From Actinomycetales bacterium (GTDB lineage Bacteria > Actinomycetota > Actinomycetes > Actinomycetales > Actinomycetaceae), in assembly GCA_015655375.1 (NCBI GenBank), contig JAATFD010000026.1, positions 1 through 46,195 on the forward strand: a stretch of DNA of 46,195 nucleotides. The letters run 5' to 3'. Below the pieces are notes generated by a model. That model had not been told where the DNA came from. It searched no databases and worked only from the letters and a program-made list of their open reading frames with translations. This document shows positions 16,633-23,820 of the stretch, in pieces (within the stretch, counting starts at the first letter, position 1; the number at the start of each line of letters is the position of its first letter). Position numbers and translations under genes: made by a program.

Positions 16633-18636
16633 ATGGCTGGACTGATCCGACGTGAGGACATCGCGGCAGTGCGCGATGCCATTCGGATCGAGGACATCGT
16701 CGGTGAGCATGTCGCTTTGAAACCCGCTGGTGTCGGCTCCCTGAAGGGGCTGTGTCCTTTCCATGACGAGCGCACGCCGTCCTTCCACGTTCGCCCTCAG
16801 CTGGGCCTGTGGCACTGCTTCGGGTGCGGCGAGGGCGGAGACGTCATCAGCTTCGTCCAGAAGATCGATTCCTTGGGCTTCTCCGAGGCGGTCGAGATGC
16901 TCGCCCAGCGTGCGGGCATCGCCTTGCATTACGAAGAGGGTGGGCGCCAGGTCCACCACGAGGAGCCGGGTAAGCGCCAGCGTCTGCTCGACGCCCACCG
17001 TGTGGCCGAGGAGTACTACCAGACCCAGTTGGCGACCCCTGAGGCCCACCTCGGGCGTGCCTTCCTGGCAGGTCGGGGCTTCACCGAGGCCATGTCGCGT
17101 CACTTCGGCGTCGGCTACTCGCCGAAGGGGTGGGATCATCTGACCCGCCACCTGCGCTCCCGTGGTTTTACGGATGCTGAGATCCAAGCTGCCGGCCTCG
17201 CCTCGCAGGGCAGCCGTGGCCTCTATGACCGTTTTCGCGGCCGGCTGGTGTGGCCGATCCATGACATCACGGGGGCGACCGTCGGTTTCGGCGCGCGTCG
17301 CCTGGACGAGGACGAGGACTCCCCGAAATACCTCAACACCCCTGAGACTGCGATCTACAAGAAGTCCCAGGTCCTCTATGGGCTTGACCTCGCCAAGAAG
17401 GACATCACCCGCCAGCGCAAGATTGTCATCGTCGAGGGCTACACGGACGTCATGGCCGCCCACGTCGCCGGAGAGACGACGGCGGTGGCGACATGCGGAA
17501 CAGCCTTCGGGTCCGACCACGTTCGCATTGTGCGCCGTCTGCTGGGCGACGCCGCGGACCCGGCTGCGGGAGTCGTCCTGTCTTCGGGGCGGGCGCACGG
17601 CGGCGAGGTCATCTTCACTTTCGATGGCGATGCTGCTGGGCAGAAGGCAGCGCTGCGTGCGTTCAATGAGGATCAGAACTTTGCCTCGCAGACCTTTGTC
17701 GCCGTGGAGAAATCCGGCATGGACCCGTGTGAGCTGCGCATGGCGCGCGGCGATCAGGCGGTGCTCACATTGGTGGCGTCGCGTACGCCGCTGTTCCAGT
17801 TCGTCATCCGCTCCGTCCTCGCCCAGGTCGACCTCTCCACGGCGGAAGGCCGGGTCGCCGCCCTGCGGGGGGCGACCCCCGTGGTTGCGGGGATCAAGGA
17901 CCGGGCGTTGCGCCGCGAGTACACGCGGTCGCTGGCAGGGTGGCTGGGGATGGACGTGCCCGAGGTCTCCCGCGCTGTCCATCAGGCCGAACGAGGGCGC
18001 CGCACTGAGGGCGGGCCTGGATACGCCGGGCCGAGCATGCCCAGCGGCCGTGGGGGAATCGACGGCGCCGAGCCGATGGCCGGTGCCGGTCGGCCGGGTC
18101 CGGCGCGCAGGCGTGGCCCCGAGGACCCGGTGGCCCGAGTCGAGCGGTTGGCTCTGGAAGCGTTGCTGCAACGGCCGATGGACGTCATTGGGACGGGATT
18201 CGAGGACCTCGACGGTGCCTCCTTCACCGTCCCGTCCTATCGCGCGGTCCACGACGCAGTGCGCGCGGTCGGAGGGCTTGATGCCTTCGTCCAGGTGCTC
18301 GGTGCAGCGGAACAACGACTCGGTACAGGCGAGGAGGCAACGCGGGCGGCGACACGATCCTTCGACGAGGACGTGCGCGAGACCGCCGGCGAGATCGTCG
18401 GGGGGATCGTCACCGAGTTGGCGGTCGCGCCTCTGCCCCAGGACAAGGCCGACGGAATGCGCGCCTACTCACGCGGGGTGATGACGGCGCTCGTGCGGAT
18501 GGACCTCACCCGGCGCACCGGTGAGGTGCGAGCCCGGGTCCAACGCATGGATCCGGACGATCCTGAGTACCAGAAGACATTCCAGGAGCTCATCGGTCTG
18601 GAAGAACGGCGCCAGGCTCTGGCCCAGACCGAATAG
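16633..18636 (+). CDS. dnaG: DNA primase
   Basis: Synthesises RNA primers at the replication fork. The 667-residue protein has the N-terminal zinc finger (CPFH ... CFGC, residues about 40-64), the catalytic core with YDRFRGRLVWPIHD and GFGARRL, the TOPRIM acidic motifs VIVEGYTDVMA and FTFDGDAAGQKA, and a C-terminal helicase-binding region after a Gly/Pro-rich linker near residue 460-500. An insertion (ADPAAGVVLSSGRAHGGE) precedes the DGD motif, as often in Actinomyces. ATG 16633 gives the canonical MAGLIRREDI start behind a leaderless-type -10. Confidence 0.97.
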   Translation: MAGLIRREDIAAVRDAIRIEDIVGEHVALKPAGVGSLKGLCPFHDERTPSFHVRPQLGLWHCFGCGEGGDVISFVQKIDSLGFSEAVEMLAQRAGIALHYEEGGRQVHHEEPGKRQRLLDAHRVAEEYYQTQLATPEAHLGRAFLAGRGFTEAMSRHFGVGYSPKGWDHLTRHLRSRGFTDAEIQAAGLASQGSRGLYDRFRGRLVWPIHDITGATVGFGARRLDEDEDSPKYLNTPETAIYKKSQVLYGLDLAKKDITRQRKIVIVEGYTDVMAAHVAGETTAVATCGTAFGSDHVRIVRRLLGDAADPAAGVVLSSGRAHGGEVIFTFDGDAAGQKAALRAFNEDQNFASQTFVAVEKSGMDPCELRMARGDQAVLTLVASRTPLFQFVIRSVLAQVDLSTAEGRVAALRGATPVVAGIKDRALRREYTRSLAGWLGMDVPEVSRAVHQAERGRRTEGGPGYAGPSMPSGRGGIDGAEPMAGAGRPGPARRRGPEDPVARVERLALEALLQRPMDVIGTGFEDLDGASFTVPSYRAVHDAVRAVGGLDAFVQVLGAAEQRLGTGEEATRAATRSFDEDVRETAGEIVGGIVTELAVAPLPQDKADGMRAYSRGVMTALVRMDLTRRTGEVRARVQRMDPDDPEYQKTFQELIGLEERRQALAQTE

Positions 18637-18876
18637 TGAGTGGGTCGGAGCGGCACTCGGCTGCGTCTGCTCCAAACGGTGAGAGTCCATAGCTGCCCGA
18701 CGTCGCCGACTAGGTAGCCATTGCTGCTCATCGGTATCCGAACACGTCGGTGGAGGCCCGGAGAGCTGCGCTGACGAGGTCGTGAGTGCTGAAGGAAATC
18801 GATCGGTCGTTTCCTCTCTCGACGATTCGGGGGTCCCGCTCTTCGATCCGCGGAAGACCTCCTCGGGCTGATCGGC

Positions 18877-18882
18877 TATGGT
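18877..18882 (+). promoter_or_regulatory. -10 box of the cysteine leader transcript
   Basis: TATGGT fits TAnnnT and ends seven bases before a GTG at 18889, nearly the same geometry as the leaderless dgt and dnaG promoters. No convincing -35 is seen. Confidence 0.5.
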
Positions 18883-18888
18883 GGTCCT

Positions 18889-18918
18889 GTGACACTCTCT
18901 CTGTGTTGTTGTCGCTGA
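18889..18918 (+). CDS. putative leaderless cysteine-rich leader peptide (9 residues)
   Basis: GTG ACA CTC TCT CTG TGT TGT TGT CGC TGA encodes MTLSLCCCR: three consecutive cysteine codons in a nine-codon frame. The start codon sits at the expected +1 of the TATGGT -10 box, with no ribosome binding site, so translation would be leaderless. Leaderless polycysteine short ORFs are known in mycobacteria as cysteine-responsive attenuators ahead of sulfur genes. Here the gene downstream is a cystathionine beta-synthase/cysteine synthase-type enzyme. Ribosomes slowing at the Cys codons when Cys-tRNA is low would cover the 5' arm of the first hairpin and change the folding of the leader. Confidence 0.6.
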   Translation: MTLSLCCCR

Positions 18919-18993
18919 CCGTTGACGGCCAGCGCGCTCGGTTGCGCTGACTTGTCGGCTCCGTCCTGTGAGGCCTGACGGCCCCGGCGGAGC
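18914..18993 (+). promoter_or_regulatory. candidate attenuator hairpins downstream of the Cys leader peptide
   Basis: Hairpin A pairs GCTG 18914-18917 with CAGC 18930-18933 and CCG/CGG inside. Hairpin B pairs CAGCGC 18930-18935 with GCGCTG 18944-18949. A and B share 18930-18933, so only one can form. Hairpin C pairs GCTCCG 18958-18963 with CGGAGC 18988-18993 and GGCC/GGCC inside. None is followed by a U-run, so control would be Rho-dependent or act on mRNA folding. Confidence 0.4.
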
Positions 18994-19150
18994 ATTCCGG
19001 TCGGATCCGCGACACACAGATCTCGGACAGGCCCGAATTCCCATTCCTCGGGTGAGACGCCACCGTGTCCAGCACGTGCGGCGGTCACGTCGACCTTGTG
19101 AGGGACGCGATCCGGCCGGAACCCACCCACTGATCTTCTGGAGGATTCCC

Positions 19151-20350
19151 ATGCCCACGTCCACTCGTCTCACGTCCATGCCCGAGGCCGTCTCCGTATC
19201 CACCCAGGCAACCGCTGTCCCCACCGCCCCGCTGACCGCCATCGCGACGGACATCCACCGCACGATGACCTATGCCGACCACGTCACCGACCTGATCGGC
19301 GGTACACCCTTGGTCCGCCTGCATCACGTCACCGAGGGAATCGCTGCGACCGTCCTCATCAAGGTCGAGTACTTCAACCCCGGTGGGTCTGCGAAAGATC
19401 GCATTGCGTCGCGTATCATCGCGGACGCGGAGCGGAAAGGCCAGCTGCGCCCAGGCGGTACCATCGTGGAACCGACCTCGGGCAACACCGGCGTCGGCTT
19501 GGCCTTGGTCGCACAGAAACGCGGGTATCGCACCGTCTTCGTCGTGCCGGACAAGGTCGGTGCCGAGAAGCGCAACGTTCTACGGGCCTACGGCGCCCAG
19601 GTGGTCGTCGCTCCGACCGCAGTCACCCCGGACGACCCGCGCTCCTACTACTCGGTGGCCCGTTTGCTCGAGGCCTCGATTCCCGGTGCCTACGTTCCCA
19701 ACCAGTACGACAACCCGAACGGCCCGGCCGCGCACTATGCGACGACGGGACCGGAGATCTGGCGCGACACAGCGGGAAAGATCACTCATCTAGTCGCGGG
19801 CGTTGGCACCGGCGGAACGATCACGGGGACAGGTCGTTACCTCCACAACGTCTCCGACGGGCTCGTGCAGGTCATCGGTGCCGACCCCGAAGGCTCGATC
19901 TATTCGGGTGGCCCAGTCCACGGATATGACGTCGAGGGCGTGGGGGAGGACTTCTGGCCGGGCACCTACGACCGCACCGTGCCCGATCGAATCGAGCGGG
20001 TCGACGACGCCGAGTCCTTCGCCATGACTCGCCGTCTGGCGCGCGAGGAAGGCCTGCTGGTCGGCGGCTCTTCGGGAATGGCGGTCGCAGTGGCTCTACG
20101 CGTGGCGCGCGAGCTTTCCAAGGAGGCGGTGGTGGTCGTCATCGCTCCTGACTCCGGGCGAGGCTACCTCGACAAGATCTTCTCCGACGACTGGATGAGT
20201 GGGCATGGTCACTTTGGGTCGCATTCCATGGACGAGGTCGGAACAACAGCCGGGCCCGGGGACGTGTCCGGCAGCGCAGCGGCGGCCGGCGATCGTGTCG
20301 ACTGGATGCCGTGGGAGGCGCTTGACGCCTTGGAGTTGCCTCCCCAGTGA
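19151..20350 (+). CDS. cystathionine beta-synthase / cysteine synthase family enzyme without CBS domains
   Basis: PLP enzyme of fold type II joining serine or O-acetylserine with homocysteine or sulfide. The 399-residue protein has YADHVTDLIGGTPLVRL, the PLP lysine in NPGGSAKDRIA, EPTSGNTGVGLA and GTGGTITGTGRYL. Its central sequence (PDKVGAEKRNVLRAYGAQ, PNQYDNPNGPAAHY, VEGVGEDFWPGTYDR, GRGYLDKIFSDDWM) is much closer to actinobacterial cystathionine beta-synthase (Rv1077 type) than to CysK. After SDDWM, however, only about 55 unconserved residues follow instead of the two CBS domains. ATG 19151 follows GGAGG by six bases; the first 38 residues are an extension. It probably serves cysteine or cystathionine formation, with control by the upstream leader rather than by ligand binding. 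Confidence 0.85.
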   Translation: MPTSTRLTSMPEAVSVSTQATAVPTAPLTAIATDIHRTMTYADHVTDLIGGTPLVRLHHVTEGIAATVLIKVEYFNPGGSAKDRIASRIIADAERKGQLRPGGTIVEPTSGNTGVGLALVAQKRGYRTVFVVPDKVGAEKRNVLRAYGAQVVVAPTAVTPDDPRSYYSVARLLEASIPGAYVPNQYDNPNGPAAHYATTGPEIWRDTAGKITHLVAGVGTGGTITGTGRYLHNVSDGLVQVIGADPEGSIYSGGPVHGYDVEGVGEDFWPGTYDRTVPDRIERVDDAESFAMTRRLAREEGLLVGGSSGMAVAVALRVARELSKEAVVVVIAPDSGRGYLDKIFSDDWMSGHGHFGSHSMDEVGTTAGPGDVSGSAAAAGDRVDWMPWEALDALELPPQ

Positions 20351-20364
20351 GCTCCCGGTCGTGG

Positions 20365-20400
20365 CGGGCGGAACCTGAGCGTTGGTGCTCACCTCGCCCG
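20365..20400. terminator. imperfect bidirectional hairpin
   Basis: CGGGCG 20365-20370 pairs with CGCCCG 20395-20400, and GAGC 20377-20380 with GCTC 20387-20390. It lies between the convergent CBS-type gene and the NmrA-like gene, with no U-run. Confidence 0.4.
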
Positions 20401-20420
20401 TCCACCCCTGGCTGTCGTTT

Positions 20421-21074
20421 TCAGTCGTCGAGGATGTTGAGCGCGACTGCGATCGGAACGTCGCCGGAGTTGAAGCGGATCGTCCGATGGACCGTCGCAG
20501 GCTCGTCGAGGGCGAGCACGATCGTCTGGGCGACGTCCGCCCGATCGACAGACGTTGATTGTGTGGCGTCGACGTCGATGAGGCCGGTCGGCGCGCCCAG
20601 GGTCAACGCGCTCGGCGCGAGGATCGTCCAGTCCAGATCGGTATTGCGCAGATAGACATCGGCGGCGGCCTTCGCCTCGGCGTAGGAAAAGAACGGATCG
20701 TCCTCGGGAACTCCGTGGTCCGGTCCTGCGCCGAAGTAGGACACCATGAGGAACCGAGTGATCCCGACGTGGGTGGTGGCGTTGATCGTGCGGATCGCTG
20801 CGTCGCGATCGACCGCATAGGTGCGGGCTGCGTCTCCGCCGCCGGCTCCCGCCGACCAGATGACCGCGTCGTGGCCCGCGAGCAGAGAACCGATCTCGGC
20901 CTCGTCCAGGGCCTCCAGGTCGGCGACGATGGGCGTCGCGCCGGCGCGTTCGACGTCTGACGCCTGTGCAGGATTGCGGATGATGGCGCTGACGCCGTAG
21001 CCGGACTCGACGAGCGAGGGCTCGGCGAGAAGGGCGACCTTTCCGTGTCCCCCGATGAGTGCAACGCGTGGCAT
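20421..21074 (-). CDS. NAD(P)-binding oxidoreductase, atypical SDR / NmrA-like
   Basis: A 217-residue cytoplasmic protein with an N-terminal Rossmann motif GGHGKVA (usual GATGxxG/GGHGxxG) and the family sequence YAEAKAAADVYLRNTDLDWTILAPSALT, where YxxxK and the LDWTILRP motif mark atypical SDRs of the YwnB/BVR-B type. Known members are NAD(P)H-dependent reductases or redox sensors; the substrate is unknown here. ATG 21074 has AAGGAG seven bases upstream. It stands alone between the CBS-type gene (convergent) and the 962-base gap, transcribed away from the met operon. Confidence 0.85.
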   Translation of the reverse strand: MPRVALIGGHGKVALLAEPSLVESGYGVSAIIRNPAQASDVERAGATPIVADLEALDEAEIGSLLAGHDAVIWSAGAGGGDAARTYAVDRDAAIRTINATTHVGITRFLMVSYFGAGPDHGVPEDDPFFSYAEAKAAADVYLRNTDLDWTILAPSALTLGAPTGLIDVDATQSTSVDRADVAQTIVLALDEPATVHRTIRFNSGDVPIAVALNILDD

Positions 21075-21389
21075 GAGTGGCTCCTTCGACTCCAAGCGGT
21101 TGATACCCGTCCAACGCTACGGCCTGGGACGACGCCCGGCGCGCGGTGAGCCCGTTCCAGTCCTCGCCCGTAGTCACGGCCTCACGCAGCTGGACGCGGG
21201 GTCCCGTCCGCAGCGGGGAATACCGGTAGATCCGCGCGTCCACCGCGATGGTGAGGATCGTCCTCGCGGATGGCGAGTCGTTCGGTCATGACGGTACGAG
21301 CCGGAAGCCGATGCCGTTCGCGCGGTGTCACCGCGTGACGGGCTGCCTCGGCCCACCAGCGCTGACGTGATCCCATGAGAGGAGGCCAG

Positions 21390-21440
21390 ATGACTGCCCT
21401 CGCGCTCATTCCTGCCCTTCCTTTCGTTCGGGCACTCTAA
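21390..21440 (+). CDS. candidate 16-residue peptide behind a strong ribosome binding site
   Basis: ATG 21390 is preceded by GAGAGGAGG with good spacing and encodes MTALALIPALPFVRAL before TAA. A 7-bp hairpin (CCGCCTC 21444-21450 with GAGGCGG 21471-21477) begins three bases after the stop. It has no obvious regulatory amino-acid run. It could be a leader peptide or chance. Confidence 0.25.
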   Translation: MTALALIPALPFVRAL

Positions 21441-21500
21441 ACTCCGCCTCAGACACGCTGCACCGCTGCCGAGGCGGGACGCTCCTTTTCAGGAGATCTC

Positions 21501-21563
21501 ATGGATTCCCCCCATGGACTGGGATGCCATTGCTCTGTCTTTTTCCCAGACCGCCGATCTTGA
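21501..21563 (+). CDS. candidate 20-residue peptide with two cysteines
   Basis: ATG 21501 follows AGGAG by five bases and encodes MDSPHGLGCHCSVFFPDRRS. The ribosome binding site is the 3' arm of a small hairpin (CTCCT 21482-21486 with AGGAG 21491-21495). The CxC pair and position ahead of a methionine operon make a leader role thinkable, but evidence is weak. Confidence 0.2.
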   Translation: MDSPHGLGCHCSVFFPDRRS

Positions 21564-22036
21564 CGCTGACCAGCGCTGGTCGACATGGGAGCAGACCGCC
21601 TGCGAGTCCGACACCATGGGCGCGCCCCAGCGTCCGACCTCGTTCGGATGTGCCATCGCCTGCGAAGAGACACTGCCATATGGAGGCGAGGAAAAGCACG
21701 ACCGCGAGGAGCGCATCAACCTGGATCTCTGCACGGGGACGGTCGGGCCGTTGCCATCCGATGTCCTCGATTCCTCCTCGCACACGCGCACACGTCATGA
21801 GAGCGTCGTCGCCGGGCGACCTGTCGCCTCCGTCTCCAGGGGGAGAAGAGCCGGACGGTCTTTCCCTTTTGCCCCCGACCTGTGAGCTGGAAGTCATCGT
21901 GTTACACAGTCTCGGATCGCGCAGTTTTCCTGTGCATGGCAAACCCAAGACCGACACTTTCCCATGCCAGTGCGTTCTCATCTGAGAGGACGTCGAGTCG
22001 GGCGGACACGTCACTCGTGACACGGAGGAGAAGTTC

Positions 22037-22915
22037 ATGCGAGCAATTCGACGGATCGGACGAGTGAGCCTCCTCCTTGTTGCAGGAGCTCTCGGCCTCG
22101 GTGCGTGCTCAGGGTCGACATCTGGCGGTGCCACTCAAGCAGGGACGTCTTCCGATGCAGACTCATCGGCCGATTCATTGACGACAATCACCGTCGGATT
22201 CAATTCTGGTCCCTACGAGCAGATGTTCACCGAGGGGATCGAACCCATTCTCGAATCTGAGGGCTACACGCTGAAGACCCAGTCCTTCTCCGACGGGATC
22301 CAGGTCAACCAAGCGCTCAATGATGGCGAGATCCAAGCCAATATCATGCAACACCAGGTGTACCTCGACTACGTCAATCAGCAGCGCGGATTCTCGAATG
22401 TCTCCCTCGTTCAAGTACCCGGACCTCCGATGGGCCTCTTCGCGGGGAAGTCCGATTCGCCGGAGCCTGCCGATGGCGCGTCGGTTGCTCTCCCGAACGA
22501 GCCGTCGAATCTTTACCGCGCTTTGCTCCTTCTCCAGGACGCAGGATGGATCACGGTCTCAGAGTCAATCGATTCCGGGACGGCTTCTCTCAACGACGTC
22601 ACTTCCAACCCGCACGATCTCAAGCTGACTCTGTTGGAGAACTCCCAAGCTGTGCGTTCTCTTGAGGACCTTGACTATGCCGTCGTCCAGGGCAATTTCG
22701 TTGTGTCTGCAGGACTCGATCTGACCTCCGCCATCAAGTTGGAGGATCTCCAGGATGAATTCTCAGTGATCGTCGCAGTGGCGGATGGCAACACCGAAAC
22801 TGCGTGGGCAAAAGCGATTGTTGAGGCTTACCAGTCGCAAGAATTTGCCGACTACATCCATTCCAATTCACAGTACGACGGGTACCACTTGCCCTCTTAC
22901 ATGGACAGCGAGTGA
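22037..22915 (+). CDS. metQ: methionine ABC transporter substrate-binding lipoprotein (first copy)
   Basis: NlpA/MetQ family lipoprotein that delivers methionine to the MetNI importer. The 292-residue protein has a signal peptide with lipobox LGAC (cleavage before Cys24), a Ser/Ala-rich linker, then the MetQ fold: ITVGFNSGPYEQM, QANIMQHQVYLDYVNQQRG, the binding-site region VALPNEPSNLYRALLLLQDAGWI and YAVVQGNFVVSAGLDL. ATG 22037 follows CGGAGGAG. It opens the operon and is highly similar to the next gene, of equal length; codon use is slightly less GC-rich here than in the second copy. Confidence 0.93.
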   Translation: MRAIRRIGRVSLLLVAGALGLGACSGSTSGGATQAGTSSDADSSADSLTTITVGFNSGPYEQMFTEGIEPILESEGYTLKTQSFSDGIQVNQALNDGEIQANIMQHQVYLDYVNQQRGFSNVSLVQVPGPPMGLFAGKSDSPEPADGASVALPNEPSNLYRALLLLQDAGWITVSESIDSGTASLNDVTSNPHDLKLTLLENSQAVRSLEDLDYAVVQGNFVVSAGLDLTSAIKLEDLQDEFSVIVAVADGNTETAWAKAIVEAYQSQEFADYIHSNSQYDGYHLPSYMDSE

Positions 22916-22941
22916 CCGATGCAACCGACCGGAGAGACATC

Positions 22942-23820
22942 ATGTCATCCACTCATTCCATTCGCCACGCAGTAGTGAGCGTGGTCGCTGCGATCTCAGC
23001 CTTCGCCCTCGTCGGCTGCTCGACAGGGGGATCCTCGTCCGCTCAGTCATCGGGTGCGAGTGCGGATCCGTCGACCACGACGATCACTGTTGGCTTCACC
23101 GCAGGTCCCTATGAGGACGAGTGGAACGATGCGATCGCGCCTCAGCTGGAAAAGAAAGGCTACACGGTCAAGACGCAATCCTTCACCGATTACATCCAGG
23201 CCGACGCCGCCCTCGCTGAGGGATCGATTCAGGCGAACATCATTCAGCACACGACGTACCTCGATTATGTCAATGGCCAACGCGGATTCTCCAATGAGCC
23301 GCTCGTCCAGGTGCCTGGCCCGCCGATGGGTCTCTTCGCCGGGAAGTCATCATCGCTGGATGTGGCGGACGGGGCAAGTGTGGCCGTCCCCTCCGATCCA
23401 TCGAACCTCTATCGGGCGCTCCTGCTGTTGCAGAAGGCTGGGTGGATCACGGTCTCGGACACCATTGATTCGGGAACGGCATCACTCAATGACATCACGG
23501 CGAACCCGCACAACCTGTCCATCACCCTGATGGATTCCTCCCAGGGAATCAGGGCTCTGCAGGATCTCGATTATGGCGTGGTGCAGGGGAACTTCGCGGT
23601 CTCCGCAGGCCTGGATCTGACTTCGGCACTGTCCCTGGAGACACTGGAGGATCGATTCAAAGTGGTTGTTGCCGTGGGACAGGACCAGAGCTCGACCCAA
23701 TGGGCGACGGACATTGTCGAGGCGTATCACTCGTCCGAGTTCACGGACTACATTCGCTCGGACGATCGCTACAAGGGCTACGATCTCCCCGACTATTTCG
23801 GTGCGGAGTCGGGTCAGTGA
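22942..23820 (+). CDS. metQ: methionine ABC transporter substrate-binding lipoprotein (second copy)
   Basis: Tandem paralogue of the preceding gene, also 292 residues, with lipobox LVGC and the same order of conserved blocks (ITVGFTAGPYEDEW, QANIIQHTTYLDYVNGQRGFSN, VPGPPMGLFAGKSS, VPSDPSNLYRALLLLQKAGWI, YGVVQGNFAVSAGLDL). ATG 22942 was preferred over GTG 22912 because GGAGAG lies just upstream and it gives a normal signal peptide. Two receptors for one permease may differ in ligand (for example L- and D-methionine, sulfoxide or peptide forms); sequence does not say which. Confidence 0.92.
   Translation: MSSTHSIRHAVVSVVAAISAFALVGCSTGGSSSAQSSGASADPSTTTITVGFTAGPYEDEWNDAIAPQLEKKGYTVKTQSFTDYIQADAALAEGSIQANIIQHTTYLDYVNGQRGFSNEPLVQVPGPPMGLFAGKSSSLDVADGASVAVPSDPSNLYRALLLLQKAGWITVSDTIDSGTASLNDITANPHNLSITLMDSSQGIRALQDLDYGVVQGNFAVSAGLDLTSALSLETLEDRFKVVVAVGQDQSSTQWATDIVEAYHSSEFTDYIRSDDRYKGYDLPDYFGAESGQ

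Larger units (their letters stand above)
18637..19150 (+). other. 514-base leader region of the cystathionine beta-synthase-type gene
   Basis: No protein gene of normal size is supported here. The first 240 bases after dnaG show nothing I recognise. From 18877 there is a -10 box, a nine-codon Cys-rich leader peptide (18889-18918), and three hairpins (18914-18933, 18930-18949, 18958-18993), two of which are mutually exclusive. From about 18994 to the ribosome binding site at 19138-19144 I see no further strong structure. A SAM riboswitch was looked for and not found. Confidence 0.6.
21075..22036. other. 962-base gap upstream of the met operon
   Basis: No gene of normal length is recognised on either strand. 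It contains two very short frames with good ribosome binding sites (21390-21440 and 21501-21563), small hairpins at 21444-21477 and 21482-21495, and on the minus strand at 21660-21714 a membrane-segment-like coding stretch that may be a gene remnant. The last 200 bases should hold the met operon promoter and leader, but no clear -10 or known riboswitch motif is visible. Confidence 0.5.

Noticed and set aside
18774-18795. GGTCGTGAGTGC as the start of a SAM-IV riboswitch before the cystathionine beta-synthase-type gene
   Set aside because: No matching core follows, and it lies upstream of the likely transcript start at about 18889.
21797-21870. Possible SAM-type riboswitch upstream of metQ (GTCATGAGAGCG ... 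GGCGACC ... CCTCC)
   Set aside because: It shares a few letters with SAM-IV leaders, but the conserved GGCAACC core and the pseudoknot partners are missing. A covariance-model search would decide.
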